Source: Paenibacillus koleovorans NBRC 103111 (GTDB lineage Bacteria; Bacillota; Bacilli; Paenibacillales; NBRC-103111). From it: a stretch of 59,973 nucleotides of DNA. This document shows, in pieces, positions 42,480-52,340 of this stretch (position 1 is its first letter; every line of letters starts with the position of its first letter). The stretch lies in NCBI RefSeq assembly GCF_004000845.1, contig NZ_BIMA01000038.1:1-59973 (forward strand). Direction: 5' to 3'. Under the pieces are notes generated by a model. That model did no database searches. It was given only the letters and a program-made list of their open reading frames with translations, and had not been told where the DNA came from. A program made the translations under genes and the position numbers.

Positions 42480-42509
42480 AGTATACATGAAGGAATCGAA
42501 AACCGTCAA
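42480..42509 (-). promoter_or_regulatory. Sigma-A promoter of sigH
   Basis: TTGACG, 18 bases, TATACT on the minus strand, overlapping the rae1 stop. The start site would be about 55 bases ahead of sigH. In B. subtilis sigH is repressed by AbrB; no defined AbrB box can be read by eye. Confidence 0.65.
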
Positions 42510-43030
42510 CGGGGACCGTCGCCGCGGCGCCATCTTTCGAGCAGATTTCTCTGCTCGCCGCTTAGCTTGCTGTCGAAGCTGTTGCGGATGCGACCGGAAG
42601 CCTGCTCCTCCATCCGGAGCCGCATCTCCTTCTCCGACTGCCGCACGCCGTGCAGCAGCTCGCGAGCCGGAAGCCGCAGCGCGCCTTGGCCGAACGTAAC
42701 GCTCTGCTCCACGAAATCCGAGGTGGCGACATATACTTGCGTCCGGCGGCTGCTCAGCTCGCCCACGAATCGCTCGATGACCGTGTCGGCCGTTTCTTTT
42801 TCCTTCGTGAAGTGAATTTCAAGCTGGTGCTGCATGTATTTCCCTCCGATGCCGGGCACCTGATACGCATCGAAGACGACGATAACGCGCCGGCCCGAGT
42901 AGGATTGGTAATTCGCGAGCATGCCGATCAGTTTGTCCCGCGCCTCCTCGAGTCCGATGTCCTTCAGCTTCTGCAGCTCGGGCCAGGCGCCGATGATGTT
43001 GTACCCGTCCACGATCAGAATCTGCTTCAT
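42506..43030 (-). CDS. rae1: Ribosome-associated endoribonuclease Rae1 (YacP, NYN domain)
   Basis: A 174-residue NYN/PIN-like nuclease that enters the ribosomal A site and cuts mRNA in a translation-dependent way in B. subtilis. Acidic active-site signatures are ILIVDGYNIIGAW, VIVVFDAYQVPG and YVATSDFVEQS. The tail (LLERWRRGDGPR) resembles that of B. subtilis. It lies 19 bases after rlmB. Confidence 0.94.
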   Translation of the reverse strand: MKQILIVDGYNIIGAWPELQKLKDIGLEEARDKLIGMLANYQSYSGRRVIVVFDAYQVPGIGGKYMQHQLEIHFTKEKETADTVIERFVGELSSRRTQVYVATSDFVEQSVTFGQGALRLPARELLHGVRQSEKEMRLRMEEQASGRIRNSFDSKLSGEQRNLLERWRRGDGPR

Positions 43031-43049
43031 CCCAAGGCGCCCCGCCTTC

Positions 43050-43796
43050 TCAGGAAACCGGATGCGAGCGCTGGCGCACGACTTCGTACATGAGGACGGA
43101 GGCGGCGACAGAGGCGTTCAGCGAGTTGATCTGGCCGTACATCGGCAAGGTGACGAGGAAATCGCATTTCTCCTTGATCAGCCGCCCGATGCCTTTGCCT
43201 TCATTGCCGATCACGATCGCGAGCGGCATGCGGAAGTCGGCCTGATATACACTCTGCTGGCCGTCAACATCGGTGCCGGCCACCCAAATGCCGGCTTCCT
43301 TCAACTGCTCGATCGTCTGGGCGATGTTCGTGACGCGCGCCACCGGCACGTACTCGATTGCGCCGGCGGAAGTCTTGGATACCGTCGCCGTCAGGCCAAC
43401 CGAGCGGCGCTTCGGAATGATCACCCCGTGGACACCCGCGCAATCCGCGGTGCGGAGAATGGACCCCAGGTTATGCGGGTCCTCGATCTCGTCCAGGATG
43501 AGCAGGAACGGCGGGGTGCCGCTCTCTTGCGCGCGGGCGATCAAGACCTCCAGCTCCATGTATTCGTAAGCGGTCACTTGCGCGACGACGCCTTGGTGCG
43601 GGATATTCTGCGCCAGCTGGTCCAGCTTGCGCTTGTCGGCAACCTGCACCACGACGCCTTGTTTCTTGGCTTCCGCAAGAATCGGCGAGAGCTGCTGCTT
43701 CTGCGCTTGCTCGGCCACGTACAGCTTGTGAATCGTCCGTCCCGAACGCAACGCCTCCTGCACGGAGTGCCGGCCGGCAATATATTCTTCTTCCAT
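43050..43796 (-). CDS. rlmB: 23S rRNA (guanosine-2'-O-)-methyltransferase RlmB
   Basis: A 248-residue SPOUT methyltransferase with an N-terminal substrate-binding domain (YIAGRHSVQEALRSG) and the knotted catalytic domain. Motif 1 DEIEDPHNLGSILRTAD, motif 2 IVIGNEGKGIGRLI and motif 3 INSLNASVAASVLMYE are all present. E. coli RlmB modifies G2251; the target here is inferred. It is 16 bases after mrnC. Confidence 0.95.
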   Translation of the reverse strand: MEEEYIAGRHSVQEALRSGRTIHKLYVAEQAQKQQLSPILAEAKKQGVVVQVADKRKLDQLAQNIPHQGVVAQVTAYEYMELEVLIARAQESGTPPFLLILDEIEDPHNLGSILRTADCAGVHGVIIPKRRSVGLTATVSKTSAGAIEYVPVARVTNIAQTIEQLKEAGIWVAGTDVDGQQSVYQADFRMPLAIVIGNEGKGIGRLIKEKCDFLVTLPMYGQINSLNASVAASVLMYEVVRQRSHPVS

Positions 43797-43812
43797 CGTT
43801 TATACGCTCCTT

Positions 43813-44250
43813 CTATTTCGATTCCGAGATGGTGTCGAGCGCCAGATCCATCAGTTGCCGCAGCCTTGCATGCTCCTCTTTGTAATAGAGGAAGCCTATG
43901 AGGCATTCGAACGCCGTGCTGTGGCGGTACTCGAGCACATCCGCGTTTCTCGGCACGGAGCCGGACTTGGCGTTGCGCCCCCGCTTGACGACATCCGTCT
44001 CTTCCTCGGTCAGCAGCGGCATCCAAGCTTCGAGCGCCCTGGCCTGCGCCTTGTTCGACACGTATTTGACCGACTCCCGGTGCAGGTGATGCGGCCGGTG
44101 ATTCGGCTGGGAGATAACATACTGTCTCACATAAGATTCATAGACAGCGTCCCCCATATAAGCCAGCACAAGCGGGCTGAGCTGCTGCACCGGCTTGGAC
44201 GGGGGAAAAGCAAATAAGGTATTCTTCACTAGCGATCGATCCCCGTTCAT
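43813..44250 (-). CDS. mrnC: Mini-ribonuclease III (MrnC)
   Basis: A 145-residue RNase III catalytic domain without a dsRNA-binding domain; the B. subtilis enzyme matures 23S rRNA ends. LSPLVLAYMGDAVYESYVRQ carries the catalytic acids and FECLIGFLYYKEEHARL the second acidic pair. The start overlaps the cysS stop as ATGA. The order cysS-mrnC-rlmB-rae1 is that of B. subtilis. Confidence 0.96.
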   Translation of the reverse strand: MNGDRSLVKNTLFAFPPSKPVQQLSPLVLAYMGDAVYESYVRQYVISQPNHRPHHLHRESVKYVSNKAQARALEAWMPLLTEEETDVVKRGRNAKSGSVPRNADVLEYRHSTAFECLIGFLYYKEEHARLRQLMDLALDTISESK

Positions 44251-45668
44251 TTGCGCCGCCAGCGGATCCCCTGCGGCGTATCCTCCAGGAAGATACCCTG
44301 GGCGGTCAGCAGGTCCCGGATCTCGTCGGCCCGCGCCCAGTTTTTACTCTTGCGCGCTTCAGTCCGTTCCACGATCAGGCGCTCAATGTCGGCATCCAGC
44401 AGCCCGTCTTCCGATTCCGCCGTTAGTACGCCCAGGATTCCATCCAGCTCGGAGAACGCGGCCAGCAGCAGTTGCACGGTCGCAGCCGTGGACTCTTGGC
44501 GGGCCAAGTATTGGTTGGCGGTACTGGTCAGCTCGAACATGGCGGTGATCGCATCCGGCGTATTGAAGTCGTCGTTCATTTTATCCTGGAAAAATTGACG
44601 AATCGACGCCACCGTACCCGCTACGGCGTTGTCCGGATCTTCGCCAACGGCTCCCTCTCCCACTTCAAGGCCGCCCAATCGATGCTTCAAGTTCGCCACG
44701 CAGTTATTAAGGCGATCCAGGCTGTTCGCCGCCTGCTCGATCCCTTCATCCGTGAAGTTGAGCGGATTGCGATAGTGCGTCGACAGCATGAAGAAACGAA
44801 CCGTTTGCGGCTTGATCTGCTTGACCAGCTCCTTCACATTGATGCCGTTGCCAAGCGACTTCGACATCTTCTGATCGTTGATGTGAATGTAGCCGTTGTG
44901 CATCCAATACTTGGCCAGCGGCTTGCCGGTCGCGCATTCGGACTGCGCCACCTCGCATTCGTGATGCGGGAACTGAAGGTCCTGGCCGCCGCCGTGAATG
45001 TCCAGCGTCTCGCCCAGATACTTGCGCGCCATCGCCGAGCATTCGATATGCCAGCCCGGACGGCCTTCGCCCCAAGGGCTCGACCAGTGAATCTCGCCCG
45101 GCTTCGCCGCCTTCCAGAGCACGAAGTCTTGCGGATTCTCCTTGCGCTCGTCGACCTCGACGCGGATGCCGAATTGCAGCTCCTCCAGATTCTGATGCGA
45201 CAGCTTGCCGTATTCCGCAAACTTGGACGTCCGGAAGTAAACGTCGCCGCCGCTCTCGTACGCATAGCCGCCGCCGACCAGCTCCTCGATAAGCGCGATA
45301 ATCTCAGGGATGTTCTCCGTTACCCGCGGATGGGTCGTAGCACGTTTGATACCAAGCGACTCGATATCCTCGTAGTAGGCGGCGATGAACTTCTCCGCAA
45401 TCTCCGGCACCGTCAGCCCCGTCTGCTCCGACTTGCGGATCAGCTTGTCGTCGACGTCCGTGAAATTGACGACATAGTTCACTTCGTACCCGGACCAGCC
45501 CAGGTAGCGGCGAACGACGTCGAAGAAAATGACCGGGCGGGCGTTGCCGATATGAATATAGTCGTATACCGTCGGCCCGCACACATACATGTTCACCTTG
45601 CCGGGCTGAATCGGCTCGAACGTCTCCTTGGTTCTCGTAAGCGTATTGTACAGCTTCAAACTACTCAT
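44247..45668 (-). CDS. cysS: Cysteinyl-tRNA synthetase
   Basis: A 473-residue class I synthetase. The HIGH motif is YIHIGNARP and KMSKSLGN is the second signature; the zinc site includes the cysteine of [11 protein letters not shown] and the CSAM/HHE segment. A DALR-type anticodon domain follows. I start at ATG 45668 ([10 protein letters not shown]), which overlaps the cysE stop by eight bases; the ATG at 45683 is possible but extends beyond the family start. It should be under the cysteine T-box upstream of cysE. Confidence 0.97.
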   Translation of the reverse strand: MSSLKLYNTLTRTKETFEPIQPGKVNMYVCGPTVYDYIHIGNARPVIFFDVVRRYLGWSGYEVNYVVNFTDVDDKLIRKSEQTGLTVPEIAEKFIAAYYEDIESLGIKRATTHPRVTENIPEIIALIEELVGGGYAYESGGDVYFRTSKFAEYGKLSHQNLEELQFGIRVEVDERKENPQDFVLWKAAKPGEIHWSSPWGEGRPGWHIECSAMARKYLGETLDIHGGGQDLQFPHHECEVAQSECATGKPLAKYWMHNGYIHINDQKMSKSLGNGINVKELVKQIKPQTVRFFMLSTHYRNPLNFTDEGIEQAANSLDRLNNCVANLKHRLGGLEVGEGAVGEDPDNAVAGTVASIRQFFQDKMNDDFNTPDAITAMFELTSTANQYLARQESTAATVQLLLAAFSELDGILGVLTAESEDGLLDADIERLIVERTEARKSKNWARADEIRDLLTAQGIFLEDTPQGIRWRRK

Positions 45669-46377
45669 TCCTTCTGCCCCCATCCACCAACTGGCGCTCC
45701 CCGCGCCGTTCTTGCAGTTGCGCCTGTTGTTGTTGCTCGCGCAGCTGATCTTGCAGCCCTTCCACCTGTGCGGTCAGCTCGGCGATCTGCTTCTCCATCT
45801 GCTGGAAGACGTCGATCAGCGGATCCGGCAGCTTGTCGTGGTCGAGCCGATTCACGCTGATGCCGTCCCGTTTCACGACACGCGCCTTGAAGCCGACCAC
45901 CGTGCTGTTGGGCGGGACTTCCTGCAGCACGATCGCGTTGGCCCCTATTTTCGAATTATCGCCCACCGTGAACGAACCTAATACTTTGGCCCCCGAAGAA
46001 ATGACCACATTGCTGCCGATCGTCGGATGGCGTTTGCCTTTCTCCTTGCCGGTGCCGCCAAGCGTAACGCCCTGATACAGCACGACATCGTCGCCGATCT
46101 CGCAGGTCTCCCCGATAACGACGCCCATCCCGTGGTCGATAAACAGACGGTTGCCGATCCTCGCTCCGGGATGGATCTCAATGCCGGTGAAGAACCGGCT
46201 GATCTGCGAGATCATGCGGGCCACCGTGAACCAGCGCCGCCGGTAGAAACGGTGCGAGATTCGGTGCGCCCATATGGCGTGCAGCCCGGAATACGTAAAG
46301 ATAACCTCGAATAAGCTTCTGGCGGCGGGGTCGTTGTCAAAGACGGCCCCGATATCCGATTTCATCCGTTGCAGCAT
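45661..46377 (-). CDS. cysE: Serine O-acetyltransferase
   Basis: A 238-residue left-handed beta-helix acetyltransferase making O-acetylserine, the carbon skeleton for cysteine. [20 protein letters not shown] and [20 protein letters not shown] are diagnostic; hexapeptide repeats run to about residue 170. The C-terminal 60 residues are charged and Gln-rich (a short coiled coil followed by EQQQQAQLQ), longer than in enterobacteria but like B. subtilis. First gene after the T-box. Confidence 0.98.
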   Translation of the reverse strand: MLQRMKSDIGAVFDNDPAARSLFEVIFTYSGLHAIWAHRISHRFYRRRWFTVARMISQISRFFTGIEIHPGARIGNRLFIDHGMGVVIGETCEIGDDVVLYQGVTLGGTGKEKGKRHPTIGSNVVISSGAKVLGSFTVGDNSKIGANAIVLQEVPPNSTVVGFKARVVKRDGISVNRLDHDKLPDPLIDVFQQMEKQIAELTAQVEGLQDQLREQQQQAQLQERRGERQLVDGGRRNE

Positions 46378-46413
46378 GCTGCTCCCCCTCTTGAACCCCT
46401 GTTTCTATACAAC

Positions 46414-46779
46414 AAAAACGCCCCTGCAGCCTAAGCTGCAGAGACGTCTGATCGCGGTCCCACTCTGCTTGAAAGTCCGATCGGCTCCCGCCGGCACAGT
46501 CTCCACGGACTGTCCTGCAACTGCTGTGAGCGAATCGGGGTCTTTCCCCTCTCGGCTGGTAACGGGGACAACCCGGCAGCGCCTAAGTCCTTCCAGATGA
46601 AAGGGGGTCAGCGTTGCAGCTCCCAGGCGCATTTCCGAGGCAGCGGGAATGGACAACTCACAGCCACCCTCCTGTAAGGAATGAGCGGTTATCCTCTCTG
46701 CGAATCCCGACGGCTACGTACTCTCCTGATCCGTGCTATTGGCGCTCGTACGCCGTCCGACGACGACATACTTAAATTA
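46414..46779 (-). promoter_or_regulatory. T-box riboswitch leader (tRNA-Cys) upstream of cysE
   Basis: On the minus strand the leader has stem I features (AGTA near 46722, AGAGAG, GGTGGCTGTGAG), the T-box motif AGAGTGGGACCGCG at 46453-46466, and a terminator hairpin ACGTCTCTGCAGC / GCTGCAGGGGCGT ending in TTTTTG at 46414-46447. The likely specifier is TGC (Cys) at 46640-46642, just 3' of a CGGGA / TCCCG pairing. Uncharged tRNA-Cys should stabilise the antiterminator and turn on cysE-cysS. It fills the 429-base gap between gltX and cysE. Confidence 0.92.
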
Positions 46780-46785
46780 CTGTAT

Positions 46786-46815
46786 AGTATACCGCATCGC
46801 CATCGACTATGACAA
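46786..46815 (-). promoter_or_regulatory. Sigma-A promoter of the cysE T-box transcript
   Basis: TTGTCA, 18 bases, TATACT on the minus strand; the -35 lies at the very end of gltX. It would start transcription near 46779, just ahead of stem I. Confidence 0.65.
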
Positions 46816-48270
46816 CAAGCGGTTGAGACGGTCGACTATTTTTGTTTTGCCGAGCAGATGGATCGTCTGATTCAAGTCCCGCCCGTGCGTCTGACCGGTC
46901 AGCGCGACGCGGATCGGCATGAACAGCGCCTTGCCTTTGGCTCCCGTGTCCTTCTGCACCTGCTTCAGCGACTGCTGAATCGTCTCGACGCTTAGCTCCG
47001 CATCGCTCAGAGGCCCTACCAGCTTCAAGAAAGCGCTAAGCACCGTCGGTACGGTCTCTTCGCGCAGCACCGCTTCGGCTTCTTCGTCAAAGACGACCGT
47101 CTCGGTGAAGAACATCTCGGACAGCTCGACGATCTCGGATGCGCAGTTCATCTGCTCCTGGTACAGTCCGACGAGCGAAGTCACCCACCCCTGAGCGGCT
47201 GCATCGAGCTCCGCAGGCACTCTCCCTGCCCGCTGCAGATGAGGAACCGCCAAAGCCGTTATCCGACCTAGATCGGCTTTCTTTACGTAGTGGTTGTTCA
47301 TCCACTTGAGCTTGTCGGTGTCGAAGACCGCCGGGCTCTTGGAGACGCGGGACAGATCGAATTGCTCGATGATCGCTTCCTTCGTGAAAATCTCCTCTTC
47401 GCCGCCCGGCGACCAACCCAGCAGCGCGATGAAGTTCAGCACCGCCTCCGGCAAATATCCGAGCTCCTCGTACTGCTGGATGAACTGAATGATCGACTCG
47501 TCGCGTTTGCTCATCTTCTTCCGATCCTGATTGAGGATGATCGACAGATGCGCGAACTCCGGCGGCGTCAGCCCCAGCGCTTGATAAAGCAATATTTGGC
47601 GCGGTGTGTTGGACAGGTGCTCTTCGCCTCGAATAACCAACGAGATATCCATTAAATGATCGTCCAAGATGACCGCAAAGTTATAAGTCGGCACTCCGTC
47701 CGGTCTCGCGATAATAAAATCGCCGATTCCATCCGATTCGAACTCGACTTCCTCGCGAACGCGATCCGTGAACCGGATCATCGCACCGGCCGGCACCTTG
47801 AATCGAGTGGACGGTTTGCGGCCTTCCGCCTCGAACTTCGCCCGCTCCTCCGCCGTCAGATGGCGGCATCGCCCCGAATAGCGCGGCATCTCGCCGGCCG
47901 CTTCCTGCTTGGCCCGCTCCTGCTCCAGATCGTCCTCCGAGCAGTAGCACGGATAAGCATTGCCGTCGGCCAGCAATCGATCTACGAATGGCTGGTACAA
48001 CCCAAGCCGCTCCATCTGGCGATAAGGCGCATAAGGACCGCCGATGTCGACGCTTTCGTCCCAATCCACACCCAGCCACTTCAATCCGTCCAGTTGATTG
48101 TCGATCGCTTTCTCCACATGGCGGGATTGGTCCGTGTCCTCGAAGCGGATAATAAACTGGCCCCCGCTCTTGCGGGCCATAAGATAATTGAAAAGTGCGG
48201 TTCTGGCTCCGCCTATGTGCAGATGTCCCGTCGGACTGGGCGCATAGCGGACGCGTACGGCTCTGGTCAT
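46807..48270 (-). CDS. gltX: Glutamyl-tRNA synthetase
   Basis: A 487-residue class I synthetase. The HIGH-type motif is [20 protein letters not shown] and KKMSKRDES is the second signature; a zinc-type insertion is seen at [10 protein letters not shown]. As Bacillota usually lack GlnRS, the enzyme probably also glutamylates tRNA-Gln for GatCAB; that is inference. It is 42 bases after ispF. Confidence 0.98.
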   Translation of the reverse strand: MTRAVRVRYAPSPTGHLHIGGARTALFNYLMARKSGGQFIIRFEDTDQSRHVEKAIDNQLDGLKWLGVDWDESVDIGGPYAPYRQMERLGLYQPFVDRLLADGNAYPCYCSEDDLEQERAKQEAAGEMPRYSGRCRHLTAEERAKFEAEGRKPSTRFKVPAGAMIRFTDRVREEVEFESDGIGDFIIARPDGVPTYNFAVILDDHLMDISLVIRGEEHLSNTPRQILLYQALGLTPPEFAHLSIILNQDRKKMSKRDESIIQFIQQYEELGYLPEAVLNFIALLGWSPGGEEEIFTKEAIIEQFDLSRVSKSPAVFDTDKLKWMNNHYVKKADLGRITALAVPHLQRAGRVPAELDAAAQGWVTSLVGLYQEQMNCASEIVELSEMFFTETVVFDEEAEAVLREETVPTVLSAFLKLVGPLSDAELSVETIQQSLKQVQKDTGAKGKALFMPIRVALTGQTHGRDLNQTIHLLGKTKIVDRLNRLLS

Positions 48271-48312
48271 GCTCTTACCCCTCTCACGCTTCCAAGAAAA
48301 TATTAGTTGCTA

Positions 48313-48795
48313 TCATAGCACATCGCGAACCAAACAGACAACCGACTGCGCGGCAATTCCTTCTCCGCGTCCGGTGAACCCGAGCTGCTCCGTCGTCGTC
48401 GCCTTCACGTTCACCTGCTCCACCTCGGCGCCTAGCGCCTTGGCGATAATCGCCGCCATCTGCGGAATGTACGGCGCCATCTTCGGTCGCTGCGCGATAA
48501 TCGTCGAATCGATGTTGCCAAGCTTGTAGCCCCGCTCCCGCACCAGCTCCCACACCCGCTCCAGCAGCTTCAGGCTGTCGGCATCCTTGAACGCCGCATC
48601 CGTATCGGGAAAATGTTTGCCGATATCGCCTAACCCCAGCGCACCCAGAATGGCGTCGCTGATCGCATGCAGCAGCACGTCCGCGTCGGAATGCCCGAGC
48701 AGCCCTTTTTCATATGGAATGTCCACTCCGCCGATGATGCACTTGCGGCCCTCGACGAGCTGATGCACGTCAAACCCTTGTCCCACTCGAATCAT
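48313..48795 (-). CDS. ispF: 2-C-methyl-D-erythritol 2,4-cyclodiphosphate synthase
   Basis: A 160-residue trimeric enzyme of the MEP isoprenoid pathway. Zinc ligands are in GQGFDVHQL and [17 protein letters not shown]; the C-terminal signature [20 protein letters not shown] is intact. Its start overlaps the ispD stop by four bases, so the two consecutive MEP steps are co-translated. Confidence 0.98.
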   Translation of the reverse strand: MIRVGQGFDVHQLVEGRKCIIGGVDIPYEKGLLGHSDADVLLHAISDAILGALGLGDIGKHFPDTDAAFKDADSLKLLERVWELVRERGYKLGNIDSTIIAQRPKMAPYIPQMAAIIAKALGAEVEQVNVKATTTEQLGFTGRGEGIAAQSVVCLVRDVL

Positions 48796-49496
48796 GCCAA
48801 TCCCTCTCCCCCATAACGAGCTGCTATCGTCTCCGCCCAGAGCAAATCCTCCGGCGTCGTGATTTTGATATTCGTATAAGCGCCCTCGGCAATCCGCACC
48901 TCGACTCCGAGACGCTCCACGAGCATGGCGTCGTCCGTCCCGACGAAGCCGTCCCGCACCGCCTGCTCATGCGCCTCCCGCAGCAAATCAAGACGAAAAG
49001 CTTGCGGGGTCTGAATCGCCCACAAGCTTCGACGGTCCGGCGTCGATCGGATCACTCCGTTCGCGTCCGCTACCTTGATCGTATCTTTCACCGGTACAGC
49101 CAGGACGGCCGCCCCGCTAAGTTTCGCTTCTTCCAGACAAGCCCTCACACGGGCTTCGCCGATGAAAGGCCTCACGCCGTCGTGCACCGCCACCCACTCA
49201 ACCAAAGCCGGCAGCGCCTGCAGCCCCCGGTAAACGGAAGCTTGACGCTCCGAGCCGCCGCTCGTCACCGCATGCACCTTGGTCAAGCCGTACTGCTCCG
49301 CATAAGCTTCGCACCGCGCCACATCGTCCGCTCCAACGACCAGAACCACTGAGCCCACAACGTCCATCGCCTGAAACCGCTCGAGCGTGTGGATCAGAAT
49401 CGGCTTGCCTGCCAGCTGCAAATATTGTTTGCTTTCCGATGTACCCATGCGGGTCCCCGTACCGGCCGCGACGACGATTGCGCCGACATTGCTCAT
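48792..49496 (-). CDS. ispD: 2-C-methyl-D-erythritol 4-phosphate cytidylyltransferase
   Basis: A 234-residue nucleotidyltransferase making CDP-methylerythritol. The Gly-rich CTP loop [28 protein letters not shown] and the C-terminal [14 protein letters not shown] are present. It is 84 bases after yacL and overlaps ispF. Confidence 0.98.
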   Translation of the reverse strand: MSNVGAIVVAAGTGTRMGTSESKQYLQLAGKPILIHTLERFQAMDVVGSVVLVVGADDVARCEAYAEQYGLTKVHAVTSGGSERQASVYRGLQALPALVEWVAVHDGVRPFIGEARVRACLEEAKLSGAAVLAVPVKDTIKVADANGVIRSTPDRRSLWAIQTPQAFRLDLLREAHEQAVRDGFVGTDDAMLVERLGVEVRIAEGAYTNIKITTPEDLLWAETIAARYGGEGLA

Positions 49497-49580
49497 TGGA
49501 AGTCCACTCCTGCCGATAAAACGTTTCCGCCCCCTCCGACCAACACAGCCCGTACGGAAGCTTATCTTATCATAAACGTT

Positions 49581-50672
49581 TTACTGCGCTTTTTCCAATA
49601 GTTTCGGCTTTGCAAAAATCATCCGGCCCGCCGACGTCTGCAGCACGCTGGTCACGAGCACCTCGAGCGTAGCGCCAATATATTCGCGACCGCCTTCCAC
49701 GACGATCATCGTTCCGTCATCCAGATAGGCTACCCCTTGGCCATGCTCCTTGCCGTCCTTGATCACTTGCACGAGAATTTCTTCGCCCGGCAGAACGACC
49801 GGCTTGACCGCATTCGCGAGATCATTGATGTTCAACACCGACACGCCTTGCAGCTCGCACACTTTATTCAAGTTGAAATCGTTCGTGATCACTTTGCCCT
49901 GCAGCACTTTCGCCAGTCGCACCAGCTTGCTGTCCACCTCGGAAATTTCCTCGAAATCGCCTTCATAGATCAGCACCTTCACGTCGAGCTCCTTCTGAAT
50001 CTTGTTCAGGATGTCGAGCCCCCGGCGCCCCCGGTTCCGCTTGAGCAAGTCCGACGAATCGGCGATATGCTGCAGCTCCTCGAGCACGAATTCCGGAATG
50101 ACGAGAATGCCTTCGATGAAACCGGTCTTGCAAATGTCTGCGATCCGGCCGTCGATGATGACGCTCGTGTCGAGAATTTTGTGGATATCCGCGGAAGCGC
50201 CCGACCGTTTGCCTTTCTCCGACTTTCCGGCACTGGCGAATAGATCGAGCAAATCATCCTTGCGTGCAAACCCGAGCCGATATCCGGCAAAGCCGAGTGC
50301 AATCGTCAAGCCGAACGCCAACAAGCTGCCTAGCGCCCCCGCCTTCGTCAACACCGGGAACAGCAGCGCCGAGATGACCAGACCCGTGATCAGTCCAATC
50401 GTGCCCATGAACAGTTGATCGGAAGGAACGCTTGAGACTCGCTCCCCCCAGCCTTGCATCCGAGTCGAGCTCAGGCGAATAAACCGACCGGTCGCCCAAT
50501 AGAACAAAACCGCCGTCAGCACCGTGCACCAAATCGCTTGTCCCGCAATGCCATCGACCTCGCCGAATCGGTTTGCCATGAATAAGAACAATTGCCCAAT
50601 CCCTTCATTCCATTGGTACCCCATCCATCCGCCGAAAATCGCCATAAACCCTTTTGCGTAACGTGCTATCAT
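49581..50672 (-). CDS. Membrane-anchored PIN/TRAM-domain protein YacL
   Basis: A 363-residue protein with about four N-terminal membrane segments, a PIN nuclease-like domain from about residue 145 (KILDTSVIIDGRIADICKTG; LKRNRGRRGLDILNKIQKEL; TNDFNLNKVCELQGV) and a C-terminal TRAM RNA-binding domain (GKEHGQGVAYLDDGTMIVVE). The PIN acidic residues look complete, so an RNase role is plausible but unproven. I use ATG 50672 (MIARYAKGFM), about 8 bases after GGAGGTGA; upstream ATGs overlap that site. Confidence 0.92.
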   Translation of the reverse strand: MIARYAKGFMAIFGGWMGYQWNEGIGQLFLFMANRFGEVDGIAGQAIWCTVLTAVLFYWATGRFIRLSSTRMQGWGERVSSVPSDQLFMGTIGLITGLVISALLFPVLTKAGALGSLLAFGLTIALGFAGYRLGFARKDDLLDLFASAGKSEKGKRSGASADIHKILDTSVIIDGRIADICKTGFIEGILVIPEFVLEELQHIADSSDLLKRNRGRRGLDILNKIQKELDVKVLIYEGDFEEISEVDSKLVRLAKVLQGKVITNDFNLNKVCELQGVSVLNINDLANAVKPVVLPGEEILVQVIKDGKEHGQGVAYLDDGTMIVVEGGREYIGATLEVLVTSVLQTSAGRMIFAKPKLLEKAQ

Positions 50673-50818
50673 ACCTGCCATCACCTCCATAACGGACAGT
50701 CCCCTTCCCCCATCTTGTTGAAAATGGCTCTGCATCAGCGGTCGGGCTTGTCTCTTCTTGTTACAATTATGGTCCAAATTTCTGGCTACTAATCTTCCCC
50801 TACTAACTTTTTTGGAAA

Positions 50819-50847
50819 TTGAATAATGATCCCAATTCTCTTATAAT
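50819..50847 (+). promoter_or_regulatory. Sigma-A promoter of the 131-aa unknown gene
   Basis: TTGAAT, 17 bases, TATAAT on the plus strand, 34 bases before the start codon. This is the clearest plus-strand promoter in the window. Confidence 0.75.
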
Positions 50848-50880
50848 AAAACAAATGAGTTCAAACACGAGGTGAATGGA

Positions 50881-51276
50881 ATGAGCGACTTAACCTTGAA
50901 AGCGTTTCAAGAGCAAGTGTCCGACCTGCTGCTCCGTCACCGAAGCCTGCTGGATGTGCTGTCCAAGACGCAGCAATCGAGCGCTTCTATCAATCGCAGT
51001 GTCATCAAGGCCATCACCGAATGCGGTTGCATCAACCTGCAAGCGCAGAAGCAGCCTTACCCCTCCGAATGGACGCTGGAAGAAGCCAAGTCGATGGCCC
51101 AGTCGCATGTGAACGGCCAACTCTGCGAGAATTGCGTCGATGCAATCTCCGTGCAGCTCGGGAAAGATTTGTTCTACTTGGCCGCCCTCTGCAACCTGCT
51201 TGGACTTGGTATGGACGACATCCTCGAGAAAGAATCGCAAAAATGCAGCACGCTCGGTATTTTCAATTTGTCGTAG
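50881..51276 (+). CDS. Conserved hypothetical protein, 131 aa
   Basis: I recall similar proteins in Paenibacillus genomes but not a function; some databases label them DUF1573, of which I am not certain. The protein is soluble, mainly helical, and has four notable cysteines: two in ITECGCINLQ (about residues 48-50) and two in LCENCVDAI (CxxC, about 91-94), plus one near the C-terminal KCSTLGIFNLS. That pattern could bind metal or form disulfides. ATG 50881 follows GAGG by 8 bases; a GTG at 50872 is part of the site. It is a self-contained plus-strand unit with its own promoter and terminator inside a minus-strand block. Confidence 0.88.
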   Translation: MSDLTLKAFQEQVSDLLLRHRSLLDVLSKTQQSSASINRSVIKAITECGCINLQAQKQPYPSEWTLEEAKSMAQSHVNGQLCENCVDAISVQLGKDLFYLAALCNLLGLGMDDILEKESQKCSTLGIFNLS

Positions 51277-51327
51277 CCCACCGACGGCCGCACCGCTTCG
51301 CCTTTCAATAGCATCATGCTCCCATGG

Positions 51328-51350
51328 CCGTCCGTTGTCGGACGGTTTTT
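51328..51350 (+). terminator. Intrinsic terminator of the 131-aa gene
   Basis: CCGTCCG / CGGACGG with a TTGT loop and a five-T run, 51 bases after the stop codon. Confidence 0.9.
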
Positions 51351-51441
51351 AGTTTGGGCCGGAAGCAGAAAAAGCACTTATTCTCCAAAGGAAAATAAAT
51401 GCTTTCTATTCTCGACGGATTGCTATTTAATTTACCCTGCA

Positions 51442-52206
51442 CTAACCATGTTTCTTCGTCGGGTTCGCCGGCTCGTCGAGAATCGGCTTCCGTTTGCGTC
51501 GGCGGGAGATGATCCTAACGTTTTTTTTTAGGCCGTTCAACCCGTAAAGCGCATAGAGCACAAGCGGAATAAACAGAAGCTTCGTTAGAATGCCCGTGTA
51601 CATCACGGCCAGCACCACCGCCGCCACGACGATGATTGGCGTTACCCAGAGAGCGGCCTTAGGGAGGCCAACTTTCTTGAAGTTGGGGTACTTCACCGTA
51701 CTGATCATCAGGAACGAAAGTACCAAGCTCGAAACGAGCAGGACGCCCGTCGGGATCTCGTTATGGAACAAGGCTAACGTGCTGAGCACGCTACCTGCCG
51801 CAGGAATCGGGAGTCCGATAAAGTAGCCTGGCACCGTATTGGTTATGACATTGAATCGGGCCAATCGAAGCGCGCCGCAGATCGGGAAAACCGCGGTCAC
51901 GATCCAAGCGAGCGCAGCCATATTCAGCTCTTGGAATGCAACGACATACATAATGAACGCCGGAGCGACACCGAAGGAAATGACGTCCGACAACGAATCC
52001 AGCTCCTTGCCGAACTCGCTCTGGGCATTGAGCGCGCGGGCTACGCGGCCGTCCAGCCCATCGAGCAGCATCGCTACGATGACCATAATAGCGGCAAGCT
52101 CTGCGTTCGTATTATCCGGACCCGAATTAAAAGCCAGAATAATCGCCACGATCCCCAAGAACAAGTTACCGACGGTAAACATGCTGGGAATGGAATTTTT
52201 GATCAT
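51442..52206 (-). CDS. pssA: CDP-diacylglycerol-serine O-phosphatidyltransferase
   Basis: A 254-residue membrane enzyme making phosphatidylserine, the precursor of phosphatidylethanolamine. The CDP-alcohol phosphotransferase signature DGLDGRVARALN, then EFGKELDSLSD, is intact; about seven hydrophobic segments follow. The tail is very basic (RIISRRRKRKP). ATG 52206 (MIKNSIPSMF) follows GAGG by 8 bases. No psd (decarboxylase) gene is nearby, unlike B. subtilis, where pssA sits with ybfM and psd. Confidence 0.94.
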   Translation of the reverse strand: MIKNSIPSMFTVGNLFLGIVAIILAFNSGPDNTNAELAAIMVIVAMLLDGLDGRVARALNAQSEFGKELDSLSDVISFGVAPAFIMYVVAFQELNMAALAWIVTAVFPICGALRLARFNVITNTVPGYFIGLPIPAAGSVLSTLALFHNEIPTGVLLVSSLVLSFLMISTVKYPNFKKVGLPKAALWVTPIIVVAAVVLAVMYTGILTKLLFIPLVLYALYGLNGLKKNVRIISRRRKRKPILDEPANPTKKHG

Positions 52207-52311
52207 GAGGTCCACCTCTAACTGTACTATGCCCCAAAACGAATGAATCCATCAAGCACATCGACTGCTGGCATGCGCGTCAAATCCTGGCTCATTCGAA
52301 TCTATCTTATG

Positions 52312-52340
52312 ATTGTATGCGTTTTAAATATGCCTGTCAA
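52312..52340 (-). promoter_or_regulatory. Sigma-A promoter of pssA
   Basis: TTGACA, 17 bases, TACAAT on the minus strand, overlapping the last codons of disA. The leader to pssA is about 100 bases. Confidence 0.75.
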
